From assembly GCA_963841415.1 (NCBI GenBank), contig CAWJCN010000003.1, positions 1-64,000 of the forward strand: a DNA stretch of 64,000 bases. Direction: 5' to 3'. The notes below the pieces were generated by a model, which worked only from the letters and a program-made list of their open reading frames with translations, was not told the origin of the DNA and did no database searches. Positions 9,312 to 18,146 of this stretch are shown one piece after another (the first letter of the stretch is position 1; each line of letters opens with the position of its first letter). Origin of the DNA: DASUAS01 sp963841415. Its GTDB lineage: Bacteria; Actinomycetota; Acidimicrobiia; IMCC26256; DASPTH01. The position numbers and the translations under genes were made by a program.

Positions 9312-9356
9312 CTACGGATCAGAAGGTTGGGGGTTCGAATCCCTCCGAGCGCGCTG
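9312..9356 (+). repeat. Attachment site copy B (junction of elements 1 and 2)
   Basis: These 45 bp repeat the tRNA-Arg 3' part, from CTACGGATC to GCGCGCTG. The sequence to its left does not form the 5' half of a tRNA, so it is an att remnant rather than a gene. It differs from copy A at one base and is identical to copy C over 43 bp. Confidence 0.9.
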
Positions 9357-9360
9357 AAGT

Positions 9361-9379
9361 CGCAGGTCAGCGACCTGCG
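9361..9379. repeat. Perfect inverted repeat beside att copy B
   Basis: CGCAGGTC and GACCTGCG flank a three-base spacer. The half-site CGCAGGTCA also follows att copy A and precedes copy B. It is a possible binding site for an excision factor or integrase. Confidence 0.45.
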
Positions 9380-9409
9380 GCGTCATCGCTTCCGGGATTC
9401 TTCGCCCAC

Positions 9410-9430
9410 TTGGCAATCCATTGGCACTCC
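9410..9430. repeat. Integrase-2 arm-type sites, left end
   Basis: TTGGCAATCC (9410) and TTGGCACTCC (9421) are direct near-repeats upstream of integrase 2. The same motif occurs twice at 13929-13938 and 13941-13950, near the far end of element 2. The sequence differs from the element 1 arm motif, as expected for a different integrase. Confidence 0.65.
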
Positions 9431-9461
9431 GACGGGCCTACCTCATCGAGGAGGGCTCGCC

Positions 9462-10615
9462 ATGCGAGGGCACATCCAGCAGCGCGGCAAGAACAGTTGG
9501 CGGGTCAAGGTCTTCGTCGGGCGCGACGCCGACGGCGTGCGCCGGTACGTGCAACGCACCGTCCGGGGCACGCGACGGGAGGCCGAACGGGAGCTCGCGC
9601 GGGTGGTCGTCGAGGTCGACGAAGGCCGTCACGCAGCAGCCGCGCCGATGGCCTACGGGGAGTTGCTCGACCGGTGGCTCGACGTGAAGCGCCGCACCGT
9701 CGAGGCGAAGACGATTGAGTCGTACGAGTGGGTGGCGAAGCGCTACGTTCGGCCCGCGCTCGCTGCGCGGAAGGTGGCGTCGTTGCGCGCGATCGACCTC
9801 GACGCGCTGAACGCGGAGCTGCACGGACGTGGGTTGTCGGCCCGGACGGTGCGGATCTGCCACACCGTGGCTCGCCAGTCGCTCGAGCAGGCACGGCGCT
9901 GGGGTCTGATCGCGCGGAACCCGGCGATCGACGCGACACCGCCGCCGCAGCGCCGGCGGGAGATCACGCCGCCGACGGTCGCGCAGGTGCAGCAGCTTCT
10001 TGTCGCAGCCGACGCCGAGGACCCGGATTTCGGCGTGTTCCTGTGGGTTCTCGCGGTCACCGGCTGCCGGCGGGGTGAGGCGTGCGCGCTGCGCTGGACC
10101 GACGTCGACCTCGAGCGCGGCGAGGTGGCAATCCGGCGGTCGATCTCGCAAGCCGGTGGGGCGCTGCGGGAGAAGGATACCAAGACCCACCAGGGCCGCC
10201 GGCTGGCGATCGACGAGGCGACGGTGGGGGTGCTGCGCGCACACCGGCTGCGGGCGCGGGAGCGATGGCTCGCGCTCGGTGAGCGCCTCGCCGACGACGC
10301 GTTCCTGTTCGGCGACACCGAGGGCCGTCCGTGGCGCCCGACGTGTGCACCAATCGGTTCACCAGGTTGAGGGCGGGGTTGGGGTTGCACCGGGTTCGGC
10401 TGCACGACCTGCGCCACTTCGTGGCCACCGTGCTCGGGGAGGCGGGGGTGCCGATCGCGACGATCAGCGGCCGCCTCGGCCACGGCGACAACGCGACGAC
10501 GCTGAACCTCTACACGCACACCTTCGCGGCCACCGACCAGCGCGCGGCCGCGTACCTCGGCAGTCTCCTCGTCGGTGATCAGCGCGGTCCGGCGAAAGGT
10601 CGTCGACCACGCTGA
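9462..10615 (+). CDS. Element 2 tyrosine integrase, one frameshift
   Basis: This is the integrase of the second element, about 384 residues once a single frame change near 10345 is allowed. The N-terminal arm-binding domain (RGKNSWRVKVFVGRDADGVRR) is followed by a core-binding domain and the catalytic domain. Catalytic residues are present in VTGCRRGEACALRW, HDLRHFVATVLGE and RLGHGD, with the tyrosine in LNLYTHTF. ATG 9462 is chosen because similarity begins there; the upstream in-frame extension crosses the att site. It lies 105 bp from att copy B, the usual arrangement. It is clearly different in sequence from integrase 1, so the two elements are independent. Confidence 0.88.
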
Positions 10616-10632
10616 GCGAACCGTCGAATCGA

Positions 10633-10677
10633 CAGATCCAGCGCGCACACATTTACAGGTTTCCCTGCGGGCAACCT
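10633..10677. repeat. Left copy of a 45-bp inverted repeat with internal hairpin
   Basis: This copy reads CAGATCCAGCGCGCACACAT, then a short link, then a hairpin with arms CAGGTTTCCC and GGGCAACCTG. The same sequence lies in opposite orientation at 11132-11177, with the HTH gene between the two. This copy follows the integrase 2 stop and could end its transcript, though no T-tract follows. Confidence 0.65.
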
Positions 10678-10764
10678 GTCGACCACCCGCGCGACCTCCC
10701 GTTTGCCGCTCGGGACCACGGAGCGTGCTGGACCAGGTGAACTGGTCACCGCGAAGTTGCGGCC

Positions 10765-11073
10765 GTGGCGCGGGCCTACATAGTCATGCGAACGAACCAG
10801 CCCCTCTCCCTCACCGTCGAGCAGGCCGCCCAGGTCCTCGGCATCGGCCGGTCGACCGCCTACGAGCTCGTCCGCTCCGGCGACCTCTCGTGCATCCGTC
10901 TCCGCCGGCGAATCGTCGTGCCGGTCGCGCACCTTGCCGAGCGACTTGGTGTCGCCCGTGAGGCAGTGTGGATGGCGCTCGCCTCGACCGCCAAACCCGC
11001 GCCGGCGAATCCGTCGAGTGCTGAGCAGTCCAGTGCGCCGCGGTTCCCACGGTCGACGGCGTCGCTGTTCTGA
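10765..11073 (+). CDS. Excisionase-family HTH protein of element 2
   Basis: This product of about 102 residues contains a helix-turn-helix of the excisionase/HTH_17 type: LSLTVEQAAQVLGIGRSTAY, then ELVRSGDLSCIRLRRRIVVP and AHLAERLGV. An alanine/proline/serine-rich tail with no known motif follows. It could control excision or element gene expression. GTG 10765 and ATG 10786 are both possible starts; the domain begins after the second, so the true product may be 95 residues. It is framed by inverted copies of a hairpin-bearing repeat. Confidence 0.75.
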   Translation: MARAYIVMRTNQPLSLTVEQAAQVLGIGRSTAYELVRSGDLSCIRLRRRIVVPVAHLAERLGVAREAVWMALASTAKPAPANPSSAEQSSAPRFPRSTASLF

Positions 11074-11131
11074 CCGTGAACGTCCGACCAAGTCGAAGGA
11101 CCGCCACCGGAATGTCGCCTGGGATGTCCAG

Positions 11132-11177
11132 CAGGTTCCCCGAAGGGGAACCTGTCAATGTGTGCGCGCTGGATCTG
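11132..11177. repeat. Right copy of the 45-bp inverted repeat with perfect hairpin
   Basis: This is the reverse complement of the 10633-10677 repeat with a few mismatches. Its hairpin is perfect: arms CAGGTTCCCC and GGGGAACCTG around GAA. It lies between the HTH gene and the convergent propeller gene and may end transcription from either side. Confidence 0.65.
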
Positions 11178-11215
11178 CGGTTCGCACCGGACGTGAAGTG
11201 GCGACGCCGAGGCGC

Positions 11216-12541
11216 TCAGCCGAGATCGCAAACCTCGCCGACGGCAAGGCGTCCGTCGCTCAGGTCGCTGCTGATGGTTGCGTAGCGCCCGCCGACGGTA
11301 GGCGGGACTCTGCGTTCCCAGAGCTTCTTGCCTGTCTGCGTGTCGATGCCGACGAGACGTTGCGAGCTGGGACGCCCGAGCACGGTGTATCGCTCCCCTC
11401 CGCTGCGTACATAGCCCGATGATGCCTCCCAGGATGTGGCCCCGGTCCGGATGTTGAGTGCGGCGACGCGACTGGAGTCGGATCCGTGGATCTCGGCGAG
11501 AACCTGCTTCTGGCCGTTGGTCGTGCGCGCGTAGATGCCGGGCGCTCCGGGAGTTCCGACTGTGTCGTCGAAGGCGTGCGTCCAGCGAGTGTCGCCGCTG
11601 GTGATGTCGCGAGCTACGAGCGCAGCCCCCTCGGCGTAGACGAGTGCGTCATCAGCCAGCACCATGTCGCTGAACGAGAAGCTCGGGTCGGCCGCCGTGA
11701 AGCTGGCCGTCTGCTCGCCGGTGCGCGCGTCGATCACGAAGAACGTGGTGCTGCTGCCCGGACGATCCCCGGAGCGAGCAAGGTAGTTGCCGTTCCCCAC
11801 GACCACGTGCGCGTTGTCTGCGGCGACGACGTCGAACGTCGCCGTCCACTGCGGTGACGCCGACGCCGGGAACGTCCACCGCTGGCGGCCGCTGCGACGG
11901 TCGTGGGCGACAAGGAGCGGGTGATCACCTCCAGACCCGACCGTGAACACGAGCTGGTTGGACGCGCCGAGGAACGACTCTCCCTGTACGGCCCAAACCT
12001 GCCGGCCGGTGCGAGCCGAAAGCCCAGTTGCTTCGAAGCCACCGCGGCCGCCAGGCGTGACGATCACACCACCTGCAGCCACGTCGCTCGTCGGCGATGC
12101 CGACCACACCATCGACTTCGTAGCGACCGAGATCGCAGGCCTCGACCACCGCTGCGAGCCGGTCTCGGGCTCGAATGCGACGAGGCGTCCATGCGTCGGT
12201 TCCTCGTCGGTGCACTGCGAGTCGTTCGCGAGGATCAGTGAAGGGCCGGCGCCAGCCAGTTGGACGAGGCGTGGCTTCGTCGGCTTCTTCGACCACTCCG
12301 TCTTCCCCGTGGCGGCGTCGAGGACGACCAGCGCACCTCCAGTGGTGATGCTCCGTCGCTCGATCGAAGCCTGCGTGAATCCAGCGACGCTCGCGACGAG
12401 GACCATGCATGCCGTCAACGCTTGAGACGAACGCGACGTCTTGACAGGCAACCGCACCGTCGTAGATTGCCTGACCGCGTGATGCAGCAGCGCGCGTGCC
12501 GACGTGACCGTGCCGCGGATCCGGGTCAGCGAACGGCGCAT
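11216..12541 (-). CDS. Membrane-anchored PQQ-type beta-propeller protein
   Basis: This 441-residue protein consists of repeated PQQ/WD40-like blades. Each blade ends in phrases such as LDAATGKTEWS, FEPETGSQRWS, LSARTGRQVWA, HDRRSGRQRWTF, IDARTGEQTASF and IDTQTGKKLWERR. Residues about 38-57 (SSQALTACMVLVASVAGFTQ) form one hydrophobic segment, a likely signal anchor that exports the propeller. ATG 12541 lies 5 bp after the stop of the ATPase gene, so the two are almost certainly co-transcribed. No catalytic motif is seen; propellers of this type usually bind partners or ligands. It is element 2 cargo. The anchor and export side are predictions by eye. Confidence 0.8.
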   Translation of the reverse strand: MRRSLTRIRGTVTSARALLHHAVRQSTTVRLPVKTSRSSQALTACMVLVASVAGFTQASIERRSITTGGALVVLDAATGKTEWSKKPTKPRLVQLAGAGPSLILANDSQCTDEEPTHGRLVAFEPETGSQRWSRPAISVATKSMVWSASPTSDVAAGGVIVTPGGRGGFEATGLSARTGRQVWAVQGESFLGASNQLVFTVGSGGDHPLLVAHDRRSGRQRWTFPASASPQWTATFDVVAADNAHVVVGNGNYLARSGDRPGSSTTFFVIDARTGEQTASFTAADPSFSFSDMVLADDALVYAEGAALVARDITSGDTRWTHAFDDTVGTPGAPGIYARTTNGQKQVLAEIHGSDSSRVAALNIRTGATSWEASSGYVRSGGERYTVLGRPSSQRLVGIDTQTGKKLWERRVPPTVGGRYATISSDLSDGRLAVGEVCDLG

Positions 12542-12546
12542 CTGGG

Positions 12547-13761
12547 TCAGTGGTTCGCCGAACGAGTCCGCTTCGGCGGAACCTCGAATGGGACCGCTCT
12601 CTTGAGGAAGCGATCGAACTGCGGCACGGTGAACGCGGCAAACCCGAAGCTCGGCGTGTACAACAGCCCTTTGTCGATGAGCCGGGCTCGGGTCGGTCCG
12701 CACTGCTGCGACGTGCGATCGAGCAGAGCTGCGACTTCCCCGGCTGGTTGTGCATCAGGACCAAGTTCGGCCATGGCCCTGAGGTAGGCGCGTTCGAGGT
12801 CCGTGGTGCGGTCGAGGCGCACGCGGAAGAAGCTTCCGTCCAGCTTCTCTTCCACCACTGCGAGCGCCGCTGCGGCGTCGACGCGGGTGATGCTTGGACC
12901 GTCCGCAAGATCCCACACGGCCTTGCCGAACTCCTGGATGAAGTACGGATACCCCTCCGTGTACTCCACGATGAAGTCGACCGCGCCTGCGTCGTACGTC
13001 ACATCCTGGTCGGCCGCCGGGCCCTCGAGCGCCTCTCGAGCGTCGGATGGCGACAGCTTTCCGATCTCAGGGAACTTGAAGAGGCGCTCGGCGTACGACT
13101 TGGCCTCGCCGGCAAGCTCTGGGATCTGCGGAAGGCCGGCGGCGACGAGCGTGATGGGCAGAGACCGTTGGACGGTCCGATGCATCGCGGCGATCAGCGA
13201 TTCGAGTTGCCCCACGCTCAGGAACTGCATCTCGTCGAGGAGGAAGACGACCCCCGTGCCGTGCTCCTGTGCCGCCTCTCCGAGGGCGACAAGTAGGTCG
13301 GTGAGGTCGGCATCGAGCATGCCGCTGTCGGCGACGCCCTCGATCGAGTCGACGTTGAGGCCGGCTGAAATCGCCCCGTCGGGCGAGACCGTGATCGAGA
13401 ATGACTTCAGCGCCGCGGCGGCCCGTCGGCCCTTCTCCTTCCATTTCTCGCGTGGAGCGATGGAGAAGAGTGCGCGACGTGACTCACGTGCCATAACGAG
13501 TCGAAACGTGGAGTCGTCGTGCTTGGACACCTCGATCTCGACCACCGCCCAGCCAGCAGATTCGGCGCGAGCCCGGAACTCGTTGAGCAGCACGGTCTTG
13601 CCGACCCCACGAAGTCCAGTGATGACCATCGACTGCTCGGGATAGCCGTCGAGGAGCCGTGCGAGGAGGAGGTCGAACGAGTCGAGCTGATCGTCACGAC
13701 CGACGAGCAGTGGCGGGCGCGCCCCGGCGTTTGGGGTGTACGGATTCCGTCTCGGATCCAC
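12547..13761 (-). CDS. AAA-type ATPase (archaeal-ATPase/Orc1-like), element 2 cargo
   Basis: This 404-residue P-loop ATPase begins at GTG 13761. It has a VGRDDQLDSFDLLL leader, Walker A TGLRGVGKT (residues 48-56), Walker B VVFLLDEMQ (171-179), a sensor-like ITLVAAGLPQIPEL, and a C-terminal winged-helix region ending QFDRFLKRAVPFEV. This is the AAA_16/Orc1-like family common in actinobacterial accessory DNA, often of unknown role. It is the first gene of a two-gene unit with the beta-propeller protein. A perfect inverted repeat lies about 30 bp upstream. Regulation of the partner, defence, or a signalling role are all possible. Confidence 0.8.
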   Translation of the reverse strand: MDPRRNPYTPNAGARPPLLVGRDDQLDSFDLLLARLLDGYPEQSMVITGLRGVGKTVLLNEFRARAESAGWAVVEIEVSKHDDSTFRLVMARESRRALFSIAPREKWKEKGRRAAAALKSFSITVSPDGAISAGLNVDSIEGVADSGMLDADLTDLLVALGEAAQEHGTGVVFLLDEMQFLSVGQLESLIAAMHRTVQRSLPITLVAAGLPQIPELAGEAKSYAERLFKFPEIGKLSPSDAREALEGPAADQDVTYDAGAVDFIVEYTEGYPYFIQEFGKAVWDLADGPSITRVDAAAALAVVEEKLDGSFFRVRLDRTTDLERAYLRAMAELGPDAQPAGEVAALLDRTSQQCGPTRARLIDKGLLYTPSFGFAAFTVPQFDRFLKRAVPFEVPPKRTRSANH

Positions 13762-13790
13762 GGCGCCCAGCCTAGCAAAGGTTTTCGGGG

Positions 13791-13809
13791 TTTATCAGGA
13801 CTTGATAAA
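13791..13809. promoter_or_regulatory. Inverted repeat upstream of the ATPase gene (probable operator)
   Basis: TTTATCA and TGATAAA are exact reverse complements with five bases between, about 30 bp before the ATPase GTG. AT-rich and palindromic in a GC-rich region, it looks like an operator. The half-site ACTTGATAAA resembles ACTTGATGAG in the Fic repeat. Confidence 0.5.
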
Positions 13810-14055
13810 CTCTCGATACCTTGCCAAGGAGAGACGGTCAGCGTTGTGAAAGGGCGCTTGCCGACGGGCCCGCCCTGTGAAAGAGATTCCCGTTTGATTT
13901 TCACTGGCCCCGAGTTGGTGGCCTGGAGCTGGCACTCCGGTTGGCACTCCACTGGGCGTCACGGGCCTGGGTTCGGCAACATCCGCCAGACCACGCACCG
14001 CACGTGACCTGGTAGAACGTCATCCGACAACAGCAGACGGACTCGTCGGGACCGC
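13810..14055. other. Non-coding right end of element 2 with arm-type sites
   Basis: No gene is supported. Arm-type repeats CTGGCACTCC (13929-13938) and TTGGCACTCC (13941-13950) match those beside integrase 2. The remainder shows nothing recognisable. Confidence 0.6.
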
Positions 14056-14098
14056 CTACGGATCAGAAGGTTGGGGGTTCGAATCCCTCCGAGCGCGC
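14056..14098 (+). repeat. Attachment site copy C (right end of element 2)
   Basis: These 43 bp are identical to copy B, from CTACGGATC to GAGCGCGC. They are preceded by unrelated sequence, so no tRNA is formed. This probably preserves the original tRNA 3' end displaced by integration, and marks the end of the accessory block. Confidence 0.9.
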
Positions 14099-14409
14099 AG
14101 AAGACTTCGCCGCGTGCCATCTCCAGGGTGTCCGCGTCACAGGGTTCGATTCCCGCCGTCGGGAGCATGGTGGCGTCGTTCTGTTGTCACTGGATCGTCT
14201 GCCAGACGACTCGATGACATCAGAATCTCGCTGACGTCGTTCTGGTCCGCGACAGCGGACGCTCGAGGCGGGAGACCTCCGACTGGTCCATGTCGAGCAC
14301 GCAACCAGGGCCGACTGCGTGAGCGCTCGGGGCCGCGCAGAGTCGGCGGAGTGTTGCCTGCCGGCGGTTCATCTCTGCAAGCACCGCGTCGTAAGGAGCC
14401 TTGGCTCCT
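14099..14409. other. Intergenic, no gene recognised
   Basis: This stretch holds a T-loop-like GGTTCGATTCCCG near 14143, but no tRNA can be folded around it. Nothing else is recognised before the DUF1801 gene. Confidence 0.5.
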
Positions 14410-14811
14410 TCACCTCCAGCCCGGCGTGCGGCTCGCCTCCTCGATCCACTCGTGCAGCTCCGGTCGCTGCACCTCTTCCAAGCTGGTCACCTTGACGTAG
14501 CGGGTCCGGTCGGTGGTGCCGAGTGGCGGCGGGCTCTCGAAGTCCGCACCGCCGAGGAAGACGACGTTCACGGAGACGTCGTACGCAGCCATCTCGATGA
14601 TCCACCCGAGGTCTGGGAGTCCGTAGTACGGCCTCTTCCACTTGACGGCGTACTGAAGACCCGGGATCGTCGCTCGGATCGACTCGTCCAACAACATGAC
14701 GATGGGCTGGAGATGCGGCATCTGGCGCTGCATCCAGTCGTCGATGTCGGAGTGGCTCGCCGATGGCTCCGGCGGCTTCCGCCCTGCGTGTCCCTTGATC
14801 GCTTTCGGCAT
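14410..14811 (-). CDS. DUF1801 family protein
   Basis: This 133-residue protein begins at ATG 14811, which follows CGAGGAG. It matches the YdhG/DUF1801 pattern: AIKGHAGRKPP, then YAVKWKRPYYGLPDLGWIIE, VSVNVVFLGGADFESPPPLG and TRYVKVTSLEEV. The family has a compact alpha/beta fold, and no biochemical role is established. A long in-frame extension through the opposite-strand coding region is composition-driven and rejected. It is probably single, with a 61-bp gap to the ATPase gene upstream. Confidence 0.85.
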   Translation of the reverse strand: MPKAIKGHAGRKPPEPSASHSDIDDWMQRQMPHLQPIVMLLDESIRATIPGLQYAVKWKRPYYGLPDLGWIIEMAAYDVSVNVVFLGGADFESPPPLGTTDRTRYVKVTSLEEVQRPELHEWIEEASRTPGWR

Positions 14812-14872
14812 GGTGTGTCTCCTCGGACGAACGGCTGCCGGTGATGCCAAGGTGTGCTGACCAAGATGACCA

Positions 14873-17800
14873 TCACGCGGTCGACGCGACGACGTCCCAC
14901 CGAATGACGACATCGGGCCGGTACTGGCAGTAGGTGCCGGTGGTGACCGACCGGTCGAGGTGAGCCCCCAACTCGGGGATGGCCTCGCTGATCCGTCCGA
15001 TGGTGTCGCGCAGGCGCGCGGCGACGGCCTTGCGGGCCCTCTCGGCGTCGCTGCCGCCGAGGCGGCGGTCCCGTCCCCCGAGGCCGGTGGCTCGTCGCAT
15101 CTCGTCGAGCAGCGCGTCGCGTTCAACCGCGATCTGGTCCCGTCGGGCCGGGTCGTGGTGCGCTTCGGCCTTGTCGAGCTCGGTGTCGAGGTCGGCGAGC
15201 CGTTTGCGGTACTCGCGCTTCGCCCGGTCGTCGAGCACCGCAGCACCGACGGTGGCCTTCCTCTGACCGGCCGTGAGCTCGAGGACGTGCACGTCGACGC
15301 CGGGGCGGGCGATGAGCACGGCAAGGTCGTGGAGGCCCTTGGCGTCGGGCAGGTGAACCAGTTGACCGTGATAGCGGAGCTCCCACAGCGCTCCGTGCCT
15401 GACGAGGGCGGCATCGGCATGAACGACCCGAGCGGCGTCGTCGAGGCGTGCCGAGACCCCGGTGAGGCCGAGCTCGTCGGCGAGCGCTCGGGCCCGCTGG
15501 AAGTGCGCTCGGCCGCGGTCGGGCCCGAGCAGCATGGCGAGCTCGAGGCTGGTCTCCGCCACCCAGGCGCGGGCGTCGAGTCGCTCGTGGATGGCGAGCG
15601 CGCGCGCGAGGTGGTCGTTGGCATCGTCGGGACGGTCGAGCGCGGCGCACAGCACACCGGCCCAGTGGGCGTTCGCGCCCATGAAGCACACGGCGGCACC
15701 GTTGACGGTGCAGGCGTCAGCCACCGGCGCGAGCTCGGCGAGGGCTGCTTCAGCGAGTCTCCGATCATCGAGCGCCACCGCAGCCGTCGCGAGCTGACCG
15801 ACGAACACACCCCACAGGTACGAGCGGTCCTCGCGCCACTCGTCGAGCTCGACCACCACGTCGAGACAGCGGCGGGCGGCAACGAGATCGCCCGCCCGGG
15901 CGCTGAACCCCGCGGCGACCGCGTAGGCATGTGTGGGGACGCCCACCCACCAGCGCACTGCTTCCTCCGCGGTCGCCGCCAGGCTCTCGGGCTCTCCCCG
16001 GGCGCGGACGAGCTCGAGTGTCTGGGACATGCGGACATTGCCGGCGTCGGGCTCTCCGATGCTCTCTCCCCGCTCGACGGCGGTCGTCACGAGTTGGTCG
16101 CCGACGTCGAGGTCGCCGTCGAGGAGGGCGAGCATCGCTCGCCTCGTGAGCGCGTAGTAGGCATGGCGTGGCCCCAGCGCTTCGGCCGAGTGCACGTACT
16201 CGATGAGGAGCGGGCGGAACGCGGCCGAGCCCGTCTCCAAGAGCCCGTTGGCGACGAGCAGGAGCGCCTGGCACCGGCGCTCGGGATCTCCGAGGCGCTC
16301 GGCGACGGCGAGGAGCTCGCGGCCCACCTCGACCCGTTCGCCGCCGCGACCGGTGGTCCACAGGACGTCGTGGCGGGCCAAGAGGCAGTCGGACAGGGTC
16401 ACCGGGTCGTCCAGCTCTCGGGCGATGCCGAGGGCTTCCTCGCTGAGCGGCCCGGCCCGGGGGCGCTGCGCGGGAACCGAGTGGTGGAGCTCGCGGGCCA
16501 CACAGGCGGTCAGCTGGGCGTGGAGGCGCGGGTCGTGCCCAGCGACGGCGGCGCGTGCCTCCTCGAGCACGGCGATCGTGTCGTCGCGAGGCATGGCGAA
16601 GCGCGCGCCCAGGTGCTGCACGCCGAGGGCGACCGCGGCGAGCCGGCGAGCGTCGTCCAGACGCCGGGCGCGCGAGCGGGCGTCCTCGAGGAGGATCCGG
16701 GCGGCCTCGGGCTGCCCGGCGCGTCCGATGAGGTCACCCTCCGCGACGAGCAGGTCGACGAGTGCCGCCTCGTGGTCCGCGCTCGTGTGGATGGGCGCGA
16801 CGGCCTCCCGGACTCGGCGCAGGTGCGACGCGGCCTCGGAGAAGGCCAGACGGCCCCGGTCCGCCTCGGCGGCGGCCGCCGCCCAACGCAGAGCTCGTTT
16901 CGGCCCATCGAGCGGGACCGCTTCGGTCAGGTGGCGGGCGACCTCGCCCGGCTCGGCCCCGGGCCGAGTCTCGAGCACCGCGCCGATGCGCTGATGCAAC
17001 CGGAGTCGGTCCGACGACGGCAGGGCGGCCTCGATCGTCTCGCGGAACAGATCGTGGGCGAAGCCCACGCGCCCACCTTCGTGGCGGACGAGCACCCCGG
17101 CATCGACCGCGCTGCCGACGAGCGCCGCCGTGGCGGCGGTGCCGACGCCGCACACCTCGGCGAGCACATCGAGCCCGACGACACCGCCGGCGACGGCGGC
17201 CGCCTCGACCAGCGGCACGGCGGTCGGATCGAGGCGTCCCAGTCGGACTCGGACCGCGTCACGAACCGCGCCCGGGACCTCGGTCGACGCCCCGCCTTCG
17301 GCGATCTGCTGCGCCAGCTCGCGCACGAAGAAGGGATGACCCCTCGTCCGCCGCTGCAGCTCGCCCGCTCGTCGGTCCGCCACCCCGGTGCTCGCGGTTG
17401 CCGCCAGCAGCGCCCGCACCTCGTCCACCGTGAACCCTTCGAGGTGGACCGCAGCGGCGCGGCTGGCGATCCCGCCGAGGAGCTCTCGCGGATCAGGGCA
17501 CAGCTCGTCGTGCCGGTAGGCGCCCAGCACCAGGAGGGGCACCGGCCGATGCGGGCGGACGAGGAAGTCGAGGAGCAGCAACGAGGACGCGTCCGCCCAC
17601 TGAAGGTCATCGAGGACGACGACCAACGGCTGCTCGACGGCCGCGCGCTCGATGTGGCGTGCCACGGCGTCGAACAGCCGGAAGCGGGCGCTCGGGCCGT
17701 CTGACGACTCGCCCGTCGAGGCGCCGGGCCTGAGCTCGGGCACCAACCGGCCCAGCTCGGCCGCGTCGTCGCCCGACGCCGCGGCCGCTCCGCGCGGTCA

Positions 17801-18044
17801 TCCCGCGCAGGACCTGGGTCCAGAGCCAGAAGGCAGGGGCGCTGGGTGAGTCCCAACCGGTGCCCCACGCCACCAATGCCCCGCGCTGGTTGGCCTCCTG
17901 TGCGATCCGCGACAGGAGCGACGTCTTGCCGATTCCCGCCTCCCCGGTCACGAGGGCGAGGTGGGCCTGCCCGCCCACGGTGTCGTCGAGGACGCTCGTC
18001 AGGCGGCCGAGGGGGCCGGCCCGGCCTACAAACACGTCGGCCAC
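14873..18044 (-). CDS. Large AAA_16 signalling ATPase with helical repeats, one frameshift
   Basis: This is a protein of about 1055 residues of the AAA_16/transcriptional-activator ATPase type. It starts at GTG 18044 with VADVFVGRAGPLGRL, Walker A GEAGIGKT (residues 34-41), LDDLQWADASSLLLLDFLV, and PFFVRELAQQI of the NB-ARC-like module. A long alpha-helical repeat region like that of MalT-type regulators follows. The C-terminus has LRYHGQLVHLPDAKGLHDLA and ends RPDVVIRWDV. No LuxR HTH is visible, so DNA binding is not shown. A single frame change is needed near 17780. It is divergent from the nitrilase gene, with 102 bp and an inverted repeat between, so it may sense or regulate that cassette. 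Confidence 0.75.
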
Positions 18045-18063
18045 CCGCCCATTGTTTTCCGTA

Positions 18064-18081
18064 CCTGGCGAAACTGCCAGG
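18064..18081. promoter_or_regulatory. Inverted repeat between ATPase and nitrilase genes
   Basis: CCTGGC and GCCAGG are separated by GAAACT in the 102-bp divergent promoter region. It is a candidate operator for either direction. Confidence 0.4.
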
Positions 18082-18146
18082 CCGCTTCTGGCCGGATCGA
18101 CCACCCGTCTGGCGCCTCCAGGGTGACCGAGGCGAGAGGAAGGCCC

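Noticed and set aside
9312..9356. Possible second tRNA-Arg gene
   Set aside because: Only the 3' part is present; the preceding bases do not make an acceptor, D-arm or anticodon stem. It is an att copy.
1..14100. Insertion sequence or transposase
   Set aside because: No DDE or serine transposase is seen; mobility genes are tyrosine recombinases, excisionase-like proteins and a relaxase.
14125..14168. tRNA-like 3' end with GGTTCGATTCCCG
   Set aside because: The T-stem pairs at only three positions and no 5' half or acceptor partner can be found; at most a degraded remnant.
14960..17704. A 914-codon open frame on the plus strand
   Set aside because: It lies antisense to the AAA_16 ATPase, has Gly/Arg/Val-biased low-complexity composition and no motif; GC-rich coding DNA often leaves the complement open.
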